This document shows, one piece after another, positions 23,395-34,300 of a stretch of DNA of 64,000 nt; positions within the stretch are counted from its first letter, which is position 1; every line of letters starts with the position of its first letter. This DNA is from Taenia hydatigena (Eukaryota; Platyhelminthes; Cestoda; Cyclophyllidea; Taeniidae): assembly GCA_036345935.2 (NCBI GenBank), contig JADWOT020000001.1:15345053-15409052 (forward strand), given 5' to 3'. A program made the position numbers and the translations under genes. The notes beneath the pieces are model-generated. The model made no database searches, was not told the origin of the DNA, and saw only the letters and a list, made by a program, of their open reading frames with translations.

Positions 23395-25100
23395 TCATCG
23401 CATTCTGATATTGTCGACAGGAGACGGCGAATTTCGCACACTTGGAAGTGAATTTTGTAGCATTGACCGACATGAGACGCGAAATTTTGCACCATTGAAC
23501 GGAATTTTGTAGTTTATTTACCAAAGACGGCGGATTTTGCTCTCTTCAAACGGAATCTTTTTCTATTATCGACACGGAGTGGTGAGCTGTGCTCCCTTTG
23601 AATGGAATGTTGCATTATTAAACGACATGAGACTGCCAATTATGCTCTCTTTGAATGGAATTTTGGGGTATTAATCGACAAAAAACAAAGGATTTTACTC
23701 CGTTTTAATGCAATTTTGTAGTATTGATCGATAAGAGTTGGCAAATCCTGCTCTGTCTGAATGCAATCCTATAGTGATTATCCTCATAAAAAGGGCGAAA
23801 TATGCCCTTTTTATGAGATGGCAAATTATGCTATCTCCAAATAAAATTTTGTAGTATTGATCGAAATGACGTAGCGCATTTTGCTCTCTCAGAATGCAAT
23901 TTTGTAGTAATGATCTCCGTGAGATAACGACACGACAGGACACGAGATGACAGATTTTGCTCTCATTGAATGTAAATTTGTAGCATCAATCGACACGCGA
24001 TGGCGGATTTCGCTCCCTTTGAATGGAACTTTGTGGTATTAATCTACACGAAATGACGAATTTTGCTCTCTTTGAATGGAATTTTGTAGTATCGATTGAC
24101 CTGAGACTGCGATTTTTGCTCTTTTTGAATGCAATTTTGTAGTATTGATTGACATGAGACGGCGATATTTACTCTTTTGGAATGGAATTTTGTAGCATTG
24201 ATGAATATGAGATGGCGATTTTTGCTCCCTTTGAATGGAAATTTGTGGTATGAATCGACACAAAATGACGAATTTTGATCTTTTTGAATGCAATTTTGTA
24301 GTATTGATTGACATGAGATAGCGGGTTTCGCTCTCTTTGAATGGAAATTCGTGGTATTAATCGACACGAGATGGCGAATTTCGCTCTATTTGAGTGGAAA
24401 TTTGTGGTATTAATCTACACGAAATGACGAATTTTGCTCTCTTTGAATGGAAATTTTTGGGGTATTAATCTACACGAATTGACAAATTTTGCTCTCTTTG
24501 AATGGAATTTTGTAGTATTAATCGACACTTGATTGCGGTTTTCGCTCTCTTTGAATGTAGTCGACACGAGATGGCGAATTTCGCTCTCGTTGAATGGAAA
24601 TTTGTAGTATTAATCGACACGAGATGGCGAATTTTGCTCTCTTTGAATGTAAATTTGTAGTATTAATAGACACGAGATGGCAAATTAGGCTCTCTTTGAA
24701 TAAAATTTTGTAGTGTCAATCGAAACTTGATTGCGATTTTTGCTCTCTTTGAATGTAGTCGACACGAGATGTCGAATTTTGCTCTGTTTTGATTGACTTG
24801 AGACCGCGATATTTGCTCTTTTGTAATGCAATTTCGCTGTATTGATCGACATGTGAATGCTAATTTTGCTCTCTCTGAATGCTATTTTGCAGCATCGATT
24901 GACAAGAGACGGCGAATTTTTTTTTCTTTGATTGTAATTTGCTAGTTTTTGTTACTTAAGCGTTGAATTTTGCTTTCTCTGCTTATAAGTTTCTAGTTTT
25001 TTTCGCACAGGAGACGGTGAATTTCGCTCGCTCTGAAGTTAATTTTGTATTTCTAATTTACACGATACTGCGAATTTTGTGCTCTCTGAATGCCTAGCCA
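23395..25100. repeat. 53-bp minisatellite-like tandem array (about 30 copies)
   Basis: A unit of about 53 bp repeats without spacers. Its parts are a TTTTGTAGTATTAATCGACA-like block, then ACGAGATGGCGA, then ATTTTGCTCTCTTTGAATGG. Copies are diverged at the 5' and 3' edges and cleanest around 24000-24800. Open frames inside the array (for example - strand 24039-24367) arise because the unit has few stops. A 53-bp period shifts frame at every copy, so they are not convincing genes. Two shortened units in which GAATG joins directly to TAGTCGACACGAG (24555 and 24752) mark a higher-order duplication with a period of about 198 bp. Confidence 0.9.
23783..23817. repeat. Perfect 14-bp inverted repeat inside the tandem array
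   Basis: CTCATAAAAAGGGC (23783-23796) and its exact reverse complement GCCCTTTTTATGAG (23804-23817) are separated by seven bases. It interrupts the 53-bp periodicity. It could form a hairpin; origin unknown (small insertion or local inverted duplication). Confidence 0.85.
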
Positions 25101-26498
25101 TTTAGCAAACTCACAATTTATTTAATGCGAACGTTTCCTGATCCTTTTTCCAATTGCCACTACACCTGCATGAAGCGTGCATGCTGTTGTTAAGATCGGT
25201 GCATTCAATCGCTTTGGTAGCCGTATTTGCATACTGTGTGAGGCACTCGTTGGGATTTTGACAAAACGAAACAAAAGGTGCCTTACGGGACCCTCCGTAG
25301 ACATGGACTGTACAAAGTGACGCAGCCTCTTCTCATCGTGTAGGGCATATCAGGACGGCGTCGTGAGTTTCGAGCCACCGTAGTTCCTGGTCGGCCTTTT
25401 TAAGGAAGTGTGAACAGGAAACAGCCTATTTGGGCCCCTTTGTCACTTCTAGCCTTGATGACTCATTGGCTTTTCCTATTACTGTAGGGTAGATACGATT
25501 GCCATCTGCGATTGCTGTGAGAAGGCATCTACCATAAGGAGGCAAGCAACGGCATAACTTGGATCGAGGATTTGGACAACTCACAGACGCAAGCACCATG
25601 TAGTAGTAATAAACAACTCTGCTTGCGATTCGCAGGCGCCATCGACGTTGTCCTGCTTATTGTGCAATTTCAAGCAATGTTTTTGCCATATTCGGTATCT
25701 GTATTCCCCTTTATGTGAGCAGAATCTGGTCAATAGTGATGGCACAAGCAGTGGTGGTTTGGATGGTTATCAGGAGTGCGACAGTCGGCCACTTCATTGC
25801 GTTATCGCATTTCTTACGTATAATTACGTCTCCATTCTTTGCGCGATCACCAAAGTGAATGCTCAAAATATTAATGGTGTTGTCAAAACTTTTGTTTGCC
25901 ATGGCAGTGTGTAAAATGGTTTGTTAATTTGATACCGGCGGAGTCTGACTAATGGGGCCTAATTGGTACCAGCATTCCATCAACTCTTTTGAGTAATTGT
26001 GCAGTCTTATTTGTCCAGGTGGAACGGTGTTACCACATAGAGTCGTTTCATTCGATCATGGGTCGGCCATAGAAAAATGAAAGGTGTCAGCAGAAGGAAT
26101 GAGGGACAGATGGAGGTTGTGCAATTCTGTGTCTGTTCTTACAAGCTCTCTGGGAGGATTGCGGAGAGCAAACAAGCGGGACGTCTTTACGAAGAGGGTG
26201 TCATCTGTCCCCTCGCGAAGGGAGTGTAATTGTGACAGAGGTGCTCTGATCACTGAGCACTGTTATGCTTGCCACGCAAGAGGTTTCCACTGTCTGGCAG
26301 AACGGGACTATCAATAGCACTCAAGGCAGTTCATTTAATTGCTCCCGAAGCGCATTGTTTTGGGCTCAGTGCAAAATTTCGCTTTTACAAATGCTTCGTC
26401 GCGCTAGATGCCAACGAAAGCGGAGGTTGGTAATGAGTTGCACTGGTGACGCTATTTAACCACAATTTGCGGCGAATAGTCCTTATGTGTATTTGCAG

Positions 26499-26636
26499 AT
26501 CGGGGCAGGACTCACTTCAACCCGCCAATGCAGGACGGTGAAGGTGGCCAAAGGAAAGTCCACAAACGTTGCATCAATGCGTGGTACAATGACAGTTGGA
26601 GTGAATTCAACCAATCACTGCCAGTCTTCTGGCTAA
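26499..26636 (+). CDS. Putative last exon, conserved between D1 and D2
   Basis: After the acceptor-like TATTTGCAG this 138-bp stretch is open to a TAA. The partner at 55579-55716 has exactly the same length, no indels and no stops. Shared residues include AGLT, GKSTNVASM and the C-terminal HCQSSG. No family recognised. Equal length without stops suggests coding constraint when the block duplicated; codon-level tests would show whether it still applies. Confidence 0.35.
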   Translation: MGAGLTSTRQCRTVKVAKGKSTNVASMRGTMTVGVNSTNHCQSSG

Positions 26637-27203
26637 ATAGTGAAATCTGCCTCTATTAAATGAAAGGACATTCTTGTTATGCAGAAGTGTGGGACAGATT
26701 GTCAAACACGTGATCATTATTTGGCAAACCTCTATTATCAATGGCCATAATGGATGGGTAGGAAGCCTAGACTGCTCCACAATGGTGTCGACCATTATTT
26801 GTTAGGATAGAGCCCCACATAGTGATGCAGACGTTCTGCCATTTAATAGACCATTCTCAACAGAATGGAGTGATGTTGCACTGCGAATGTATTAAATATC
26901 GCTAAAAGAGGACGCGGATTATCAACCTCTGCACGGTTCTGGTGCACGAGAGCTTCCTTCTGCCTTCTTATTGACAACACACAGCCAAAGGTATGAACTG
27001 GTCTAGAAAGTGGGATGGATATGCCAACAGTGGGTAAAACCTTCCCTGGAGGATGAAGCTGGATGATATTATAAAGGCGTCAGATCTCCTCTGTGCCTAA
27101 CGGCATCATAGACATTGGTGCAAGCAGTTCTCTACACGAGTAAGTGGACCAAGTGGGTGCTGCCAAAACTGCAACACTTAAGGCACTTTTAGAAGGCCTG
27201 AAA

Positions 27204-27476
27204 TCACAGTGATCGCACCGATCCAACGTTTGACTGGAGGGGTCCCAGTGGAAAGAGAAGACAATGATATCGTAAGCCCCCTACCATCCCTTCACCAATG
27301 CAATCTCGATATGATAGACGGCTTATGAAAGTGGCTGAAACCAAACTCATATATACACAGATCATTAAGATGTTCGCCTCAGGTTTTCCATCAAAAGGAA
27401 CGAGATTTGTCGGTAGGGCGTGCGTTATTCGGCAGATAGCAATCAAGACCGTAATTTCTTCAGCCGACTCCTTCAC
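27204..27476 (-). CDS. Unrecognised ORF conserved in three copies (either strand)
   Basis: A - strand frame of 90 codons, with hydrophobic MICVYMSLVSATFIS followed by LSYRDCI, is open in all three block copies (also about 56275-56493 and 58385-58570). The overlapping + strand frame (27298-27480, with YTQIIKM and KGTRFVG) is also open in the first two copies and for about 45 codons in the third. I cannot tell which strand, if either, is real. Confidence 0.25.
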   Translation of the reverse strand: MKESAEEITVLIAICRITHALPTNLVPFDGKPEANILMICVYMSLVSATFISRLSYRDCIGEGMVGGLRYHCLLFPLGPLQSNVGSVRSL

Positions 27477-27552
27477 TTAACCATGCAAGACCCTACAGTT
27501 CAAAGACACGCACAAATCTACAGTGCAAAGGGTGGTTAAAACTGTAAAAACT

Positions 27553-27870
27553 TCACTCTTGTCGGACTGCCATAATCTTGCGTTGAATGCTCGAAACGAG
27601 GTGACTGAGATTTAGATCTGGGGCGCATCTTGTCCTTATCAAACCAGCCTGATATTCTGAAGATCGAGGAGGAAGAGGAAAACGGCTCACCTGCTGCACA
27701 GGTTTATATAAAGAAAATTTCACGAAATCACATAATCCAATGAGGAGTAAAATGAAAAAATGCTGCAAACGGATGGCAGAGGGTGTTTTCATTTGCTCAA
27801 CTTCGTGGCTGATAATGAAGTAACTTCTTAGTTTGCTCTTATTCCTCTTAAGTCTCGTTACACATCTCAT
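27553..27870 (-). CDS. Possible - strand exon with signal-peptide-like start
   Basis: On - a frame contains MKTPSAIRLQHFFILLLIGL, which resembles a secretion signal, followed about 50 bases later by CAGCAG|GTGAGC, a good donor (intron side near 27697). The donor word is kept in the copies at about 56738 and 58797, but the signal-like frame is shifted by indels there. The longer frame reads through the donor. Function unknown. Confidence 0.25.
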   Translation of the reverse strand: MRCVTRLKRNKSKLRSYFIISHEVEQMKTPSAIRLQHFFILLLIGLCDFVKFSLYKPVQQVSRFPLPPRSSEYQAGLIRTRCAPDLNLSHLVSSIQRKIMAVRQE

Positions 27871-28027
27871 CCACCCTCATTCTGCGGTCGACGAGCCGGA
27901 GAAAATGATAGTGGCAGTAGTGGATCGAATCCTAGGAAACGACAAATTAGAAGGAACGCGTCGATCAGCTATTGCTGTACTCCTGTTCATTCCTTATCCC
28001 CATTACTGCACAATAACCACGATGCAG

Positions 28028-28240
28028 TCAGGCACTGAGTGATGGTCGTCGGTGGTATTCCGCTTGTTCCCCTTCAAGGCATGCTTCGATTGTTAAAATT
28101 GCTAAGGTGCCACTAATACCTCTCAGTCCACCCTGGAGACTACCCATTAATGGCTTGTATATTTCACCAGCGGCGAGTGGTAGCGTCCTTATCACAGTAT
28201 TTCTATTGCGTACGCGTTCAGCCGATTCAACCGCCCGCAA
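28028..28240 (-). CDS. Unrecognised - strand ORF conserved with 57034-57306
   Basis: Shares RVRNRNTV and RTLPLA with the frame at 57034-57306, and GEIYKPLMGSLQG with the third copy near 59250, where the frame is broken. No family match. It lies 3' of a similar conserved - strand frame (28523-28726). Confidence 0.25.
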   Translation of the reverse strand: MRAVESAERVRNRNTVIRTLPLAAGEIYKPLMGSLQGGLRGISGTLAILTIEACLEGEQAEYHRRPSLSA

Positions 28241-28522
28241 CGTCGGATATTGGTGAAAATTACCACAGAGTCGATTAATTGAAAAATGGCCCTTGTCAAA
28301 TCAGTTCAAACTGGTTTGGTGACGAAAAGGCTCTTTTCGGCTCACCTGTTTCTCAAAGCAATGTAAAGGCACACACTTTACACTCCGCATCGGTTCAGTC
28401 ACCATCCCAAAAGTATGAACATCTGTTAATGAGTTCAGCCATCCGATGCCTTCTATACTGCATTACTAACACCTTCTTCACTCCGATCCTTTGAATCGCA
28501 TGTCACAGGATGCGGCTCTGTT

Positions 28523-28726
28523 TCAATTTAATCGTGCTTCAATCTCAGCATTCCGAATTCCGATAGGCTTATCATTTTTGGTGTCACATAAACAAAACAA
28601 AATTATGCAACATAATGGGACCGTTAAAATTATTTGCTGATGTAGTGCTGCCAGGATCTCTGCACTTCCTTCCAAACACTTTGAAGCAGCACTTGAGAAT
28701 CTCAGTTGGTCGATGGGCTTTGCCAA
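28523..28726 (-). CDS. Unrecognised - strand ORF conserved in three copies
   Basis: The frame is open in all three block copies (also 57538-57804 and 59638-59832). Shared words are LRFSSAASKC (T for A in one copy), HQQIIL or HQHIIL, and NDKPIGIRNAEIEA with small changes. It has a hydrophobic middle (CCIILFCL or FCIILSCL). No family recognised. A + strand frame over the same bases (ALENLSW) is also partly conserved, so strand is uncertain. Confidence 0.3.
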   Translation of the reverse strand: MAKPIDQLRFSSAASKCLEGSAEILAALHQQIILTVPLCCIILFCLCDTKNDKPIGIRNAEIEARLN

Positions 28727-28739
28727 TTGGCCGGATAAA

Positions 28740-29640
28740 AGAAGTGATCATACCTGGCTGGTGATCCCTTGTCACCTAAACGAGGCTTCATTCAAGCAGT
28801 TGTTTTTAGATTTTACGTAATAATGTCTCAGGTAGGTCTGTTGCAAGGCTCTACTATATCCTTTTGGTAGTCATTTTCTCTGCGAATAGCACTGAAATTT
28901 ATCAGTAAAAGCACTATTTTTAGGAGGGTCAGCTAAGGCACAGAAGAGCACGACTTCTCCGATTTAATGAGATTAATAACAAATGTAGCCTGGATTACAT
29001 GAGATGGGTGGATGAGTACCTCTGCCTTATGCTTTTCGCCCAAGGAAATCGAATCCACCGCAGTATCTCGGCTAACACAACAGCGCATTATGACCAAGAA
29101 AGAAGGTACTTTCGTCGGCTTCCGTGGAAAGTGCTCCCTGCTTATGTACGAGGTCCCATAAGCTGTGCGATCACCACGTCGTGTCATTGCACAAGACTGC
29201 CGCCATTCAAAATGACACGATACAAATGTGATTTGTCATTGTTACATTCTGCTCCTCCCATTCGTCTCTTCTTGGATGTGTCGTCGGCTATTTTATACTT
29301 TTCGGACCAGTGGGATCGGTTTCTGGGGGCAGCAGATGTTATTCTGCTGGACATGTGTGAGTGGTGGGAAGGAGTTGGAGCAGTGGGGCAAGGGATGCAA
29401 CTGAGCGATTATGACTGCATCTTTTTACATCATGATTATCTGGATTTCTAACGTCTGGAGTGTGAACACCTAAATGCGCTAGGTGATACTCTTACGTCTA
29501 AGCAAACATTTGCGTTAACTAACTCGATATGGCAATTGTTAGATCCCTATCCGAATTTAGACTTAGGCGGTTTCCGCTTTCGCCCTTTCTTCAGACTACC
29601 TCAAAGCTGGCGCATTTGGTGTAGCAGGCGGTAAAACAAT
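28740..29640 (+). pseudogene. Unrecognised two-exon gene family, copy 1
   Basis: Exon 1 ends at 28831 with coding AVVFRFYVIMSQ. A 92-bp intron (donor GTAGGT, acceptor TTTTTAG) follows, and exon 2 starts in frame at 28924, open to TAA 29449. Conserved words across the family include WVDEYLCLMLF, AHYDQERR, RGPISC, SDYDC and NALGDTLTSKQTFAL. Beyond the stop the same frame continues to NLD and then GGFRFRPFFRLPQSWRIWC (to about 29630), with eight codons deleted relative to copy 3. So it is near-intact but carries one stop and a deletion. Several conserved Cys and Trp suggest a folded domain; no known family recognised. Relatives at 43.3-44.4 and 59.9-60.8 kb share the splice positions. Confidence 0.5.
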
Positions 29641-30271
29641 TCGATGATCAATTTTGTGGGGATAGTACGCTGGGCCTGTCTCAAAGTCGTGTAGAGTAGG
29701 AGAAGAATTCAACGCGTTTAAGCATACTTACGATGTGCCGGTCCATGGCGTTATGTTGTAGAGTGTTGAAAAGCTTAAAATAAATGATATTTAATTGTAC
29801 TTGAATAGATCTGCACCTTTATACTTGGAGTAATTTAATTCGGAACAAAGAGGAAAGTGTTTTGTAGTTGACGCGTGGCGGGTTGTAGTATATTGGCTTG
29901 GCACCATTCCGTATATGGAGGCATTCTCGTAAACCAAATTGGTGACAACATTACTGGCCGCATCAACGTAGACGCTGGTGATCCACAGTAGTGCTGTAGT
30001 GCATCGTCTTGCAGCCGCCGCGTAACTTGAAGTGACTTCAGGATTCAAAATCGCACGATCCTTTGTGTGCGCACAAAGAACGTTGTGCTGGCTCTTCAGC
30101 GTTACATGATCTTTTGAATCAAATAAAATACACGAGTGATGAGTGCATGTAATTTGTTGTCGATTCGTTTACTCCTGCTGTAGGTTCTGGTGTTGAACAA
30201 CATCGCTTTCACATCGTGTTGACAAACCTTAAGCCCACCAAATGCTGCTCAAATGAGAGAATATCAGTTGA

Positions 30272-30321
30272 AGTCCGGTGAGCTTTACGACTTGTGACCC
30301 ACATTTGTAATCATAATCAAA
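30272..30321 (-). pseudogene. Kinase pre-DFG strand fragment
   Basis: On -, a frame holds FDYDYKCGSQVVKLTGLQLI, which fits the stretch from RNCLV to VKIxDFGLS, with TGL in place of DFGL. The copy at about 61385-61433 keeps the frame with changes (CGSLVVELTRLQLI). The Asp is absent in both. Confidence 0.35.
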
Positions 30322-30354
30322 CAGAACTCTCCACCGGTTACATTAGTGAAGCCA

Positions 30355-30415
30355 AGTGGAAGCACCGATGCCCGTAACCGTGGACAACGTGCAACTGATG
30401 CAAATTTTCCAGCTG
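30355..30415 (-). pseudogene. Kinase catalytic-loop fragment
   Basis: On -, LENLHQLHVVHGYGHRCFHL fits the end of helix E and the catalytic loop (YLHxLxVVHGDLxxRNxL). The catalytic Asp is Tyr and the Asn is His. It lies just outside the duplicated block, so only this copy keeps it. Confidence 0.4.
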
Positions 30416-30438
30416 AATTGCAGACCACAAGAGCAATG

Positions 30439-30984
30439 TTAAGTGAGTGCACTGACTGTTGAGATGCAAGATGAGATAATGAAGTGTAGATGCATATGTA
30501 GCAAAGTGAACATAAGGGAACATGTCTGGAGCATCTGCAATTTCAATGATGTCCCTCCTAGCAAAGCAATAGAGTGATTAGAGCATTTCAAGGCACAGGG
30601 CACAGAGAAAGCACTTGCTGCTTTGAGCATCAATTTGTGGAATTGAAATACCACTTTAGTGTTAGTCAGCAAACAGACCAAAGCAAAACGGAAATGCTGG
30701 CATGGTTGACAACTTCTCCTACGCTGTTGATGTGCTGAGGCCTTTTCAAGGGTATAGAGCTTTGCATAGCAAGATGGACAATATGCAAGGAAAACGACGA
30801 AACAGCGATGCTCGAGGTATAAGTCTTTACAATAAAGAATTTCCATGGAACGAAATTCCAGTGAGTAGAGGATGAGCATTTCGTACCTTACCATATTTCT
30901 CACAACAAATGCAATTATGCGTGTGCGCGTGCAAGACTTTGAAGAAAAATGCATGTCTGTGCATTTCTGCAAGTGAAGCAGCAT
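30439..30984 (-). pseudogene. Long - strand ORF with kinase beta-4/hinge-like end
   Basis: A 181-codon open frame. Its last 45 codons (30588-30439) include KCSNHSIALLGGTSL, fitting LxHxNIxxLLGV of TKs, then LQTCSLMFTLLHMH, fitting the hinge and helix D. The first 130 codons are rich in Cys and Leu with no match and may be intron read through. Length alone is unusual for random sequence of this composition but not decisive. Confidence 0.35.
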
Positions 30985-31139
30985 TCTTATGCAGACGAAT
31001 TCATCAAAGCAAATACAAATGCAAACATAGTAGGCGAAATGCGGTTACAGATGCTTGCAGGTCGTTAATTTAATTCATTGTGCAAGTGGGAGAGGCGACA
31101 TTCCCGCCTTCCGTCCTCCTACATCACATCATGCTCGAC

Positions 31140-31382
31140 TTAATGCAAGTGCTGCATCTCGTTCATTGATGACGCGATCAATCGTATGTTATACATTCTC
31201 TCTGAAATGATAGTTTGAACAAAAAAACGTCCCCATATGTATGCATTTAAATGAAGTCTACTTGAAGAATCACTCTTCTTACAGTAGTCAAAAGCACCGA
31301 TTGGGCCGTCAAGCCAATCAAGGAGACCTGAGGAACTTTGCCACAAATTCGGTATAAATAAATATGAATTCCTACTCACCAT
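31140..31382 (-). pseudogene. Kinase glycine-loop and helix-C-like fragment
   Basis: On -, GLLDWLDGPIGAFDYCKK (31322-31269) fits a glycine loop in which GPIGAF stands for GxGxFG. The frame ends in SSMNEMQHLH (31172-31143), which fits helix C with its Glu. The beta-3 Lys is not clear. It lies upstream, in transcription order, of the beta-4/hinge piece, as expected. Confidence 0.35.
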
Positions 31383-31384
31383 TC

Positions 31385-34300
31385 TTTCTGGTTAGAGATC
31401 AACGTGTGCTTGTCCTTGTATGCTGCCATTTGTTCCTTTCGCTTAGTGCCTGATTCGGTAACTCGAATTTGCATCTGGTAAAGGCTTAAACTGCGTATTC
31501 ATATGTTTATTGCGATCAGCTCGCGTTGAAAGCGTCATGCCATCACGAATGAGGGTAAAGTAAAACCTAAGCTCATTTGGAAGAGTACAATGATCAAAAT
31601 GGCTACAGCCTAGACATGCGAATTTAATTTATGGTTAGATAATCGGCCTGATATAAAGTGAAGGTCGAAGTTGCAGATCAAATCCTCAGAGAAGTGTCCA
31701 ATATACAATGCAGAATGTGGCAATTTGTTTCAACCCAGTGTTTAACGCGTACTCGCAAAGCAGCCTTGACTGGAAACTACCTGTCGTTGCGCTCAAATCA
31801 ACGTCATGGTGCTTGATTATTTCGGCATCAGCGCTGAATCGTCGATTGTTGCATTTGTTAACGCTTCTTCTCAGTAGTATTGCAATGCTCACTCGACTTT
31901 TTCATTAACAGCAGCCACATTCGCTTTCATCGTCGGCATAACTCCATTCAATTCCCTTCAGCTTGGACACAGACAGCTCACTGATTATCAAGTGCAGAAG
32001 GCATCGTAATGCGAACCCATGTATTAAATCATTCGTACAGTTTTATTGTGGTAATTATTTCTAAATAAATAATTGCTATTAAGGTTCTCATCCTTATAAC
32101 CTAGGGGCGGGAATGCAAAATCAAAGTGTTACCGTTTTTGCAAAACCACTATTTCAAATATTCTGAAAGTACTACAGTAATTGAAGGTGCTTAAGAGGTT
32201 CGACTGCCTAACACTCTTGACTGCTGCAGATGGGAGCTGAGTGTACGAGCCTCTCATCATGGACTATGGAAGTTCGAAGAAAGTTGGAAGAGGAGTGATG
32301 CAGAAAGTGGCGAACAAGAAGGACACGTTTTGAAACCTTCTCCATCACTTCCGAGTCCTGTAATCTATTCACCGCCACTACATCCTCATCCGCCTTTTTT
32401 TATTCGGCTATTCATTACCAGGGAGTCAAACAGATAATCGTTTGCCTCGACTTCGTTTAGGTAAGGAAACTTGAAATCCCTGCCTAAGTGTGATCTTCTT
32501 CAGTCACCCCAATGCCATTTTCTTGATTCCACTGCAATGCCACACCTATGGTTCGAGGAGGTGAAATGGGACCGCGGCAGCACGACCTCAGATAAGGTTG
32601 CACTACTAGAAGCGATTAAAACACTCAATAATATAATTGAACAAGCAATGCTCAATCAAGAAAAGAGAACCTCAAAGACCGCCTGAGAAACCAAACACTC
32701 GAGCACGTTACTTACAATAGCACTGTTTTTAACAGGAATGCTTCTCTCGCTAATCCCGTTTCGCAGGCGATTTTATTAGAAAGAAAAGTACACTTATTAA
32801 CTGGATTAAACTGCACAGCTCTTTTAACTACATCCCTCTCAAATTCACTCTTCTTTTGCCCTTCATTGGTGACTTACTTTTAAACAGACACCTATTGTGG
32901 CCATTTTAGGGGCACCAACTCCTTCCGTTTCATCCATCATTCATTACTCTTTGCCTGTGTATCCACATCAGAATACATCAGCTTATATCCTTCCGATACA
33001 ACACGTCTAATTACCCTTTCCAATTCTTAAATGCTGCGTCTTTATCATCTAGGTTGTCTTATTACCCACTACTCCCATAATTATGACCACCACACTACAC
33101 TGCATCACCTTGCCCTGCACGACTCACTTTCATCTTCTACTTCCCAACAGAGAGGCATCACGGTGACACAGGCGTCCAACCAATCATCACCCGAATAATT
33201 GAGACACTCACATGCAGACGCCCTAATCATCTATCTGACCCTATTCGCACCTCAAACAACTACGATACGAGTTCCTGTCCTCCACTCCATCATCGATCCG
33301 CCTTCGCCAAGCACTGAAATAGCATCGGCATTAACGCGGAGCCGATGCCACCACGTAGCTGCAGTGTGCTCTACTTCATTTATCATCCCGTGCTATTGCA
33401 GTGTGTCTGCAGCCACAACAGTTTATTAATCTATGTCTGGACTATGCTCGTAAATTAAACTATCGCTCTGCACCAGCATGGCAGAGAGAGTTGATCGACA
33501 CAGAAGTGCTTTGAACCACCGCATACTTAATGAGTCGAATAATAGCGCATTCTCCAACACAGTCCTACACTTGTGACAGTGTCAATATCCACTCAATATA
33601 AAACGGGCATGTCATACACGTAGGACGGATGGGCTAGGCGCTTAAAGTGCGTAAACTTTTGGCCAAGTTAGAGGTTTCAGAGAGCGGCCTCAGTCAGCTA
33701 TCTTTAGGAGGTCAGGATGCTCATGGAGATGGTTTCCTTCTCTCCACTGAGAGGACTAAAGTGACAAAGTTGGGCTTCGAAGAAACGTGATTCTCAACTA
33801 GGCCTCATAATTAAAGACATTGCATCATTCAACCATGATTTTTGAACATCGAAAAGATGAGGCGGTAAGTGGTAAGACATTACAGAATCTGCATGCACAA
33901 AAAGCTCATTGCCAAAGTCGATCAGGCCTGTGCTAATGCAGTTCGAGATCACCTTGGTGAAGCGAATTGGCAAACAACAACCACTGTTGCAAAAGCTGGT
34001 TGCACCTTGTTAAAACCATATTCATCTAATCACTAAAGCAAAACAACTGAGAGTGAACAAACAATGCACCTCACACGCTTCCGCGTGGACTCCTGAAAGC
34101 CAACATGAAGGTAACATGGAAAGCTCGCATAGCCAGGCCACTACTCGTCCATCGCATGCACGCGAATGCAGGGTCAGAAATCCGAGTTCATTAATAGGAT
34201 AGTTAGGCGAGAACAGACAATAAAATCACCTAGCTCACAGCTGAACCGAAAAAAGTGACAACGACTATTAACGCCGTCGGCCCAATGCAGATACCGCCAA

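Larger units (their letters stand above)
25205..30353. repeat. Segmental duplication block D1
   Basis: This 5-kb block matches 54245-61463 in the same orientation. The left edge is near 25205 with 54245, just after the tandem array. The right edge is near 30353 with 61463, after the shared TTAGTGAAGC. Similarity is high throughout, with small indels. It contains conserved short frames on both strands, the unrecognised + strand gene (28.7-29.6 kb) and the end of the - strand DDR-like remnant. Confidence 0.85.

Noticed and set aside
24039..24367. Overlapping - strand ORFs of 91 and 107 codons with repeated SINTTKxHSKR words
   Set aside because: They are translations of the tandem array. A 53-bp period changes frame at each unit, so repeated peptides only recur by cycling frames.
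23395..25100. CRISPR-like array
   Set aside because: The 53-bp units follow each other without spacers and vary throughout, and the setting is eukaryotic.
29791..30048. - strand 85-codon ORF as kinase C-lobe of the DDR-like locus
   Set aside because: No APE, DVWSFG or terminal motif could be placed, and the duplicated copy near 60.95-61.15 kb does not preserve the frame.
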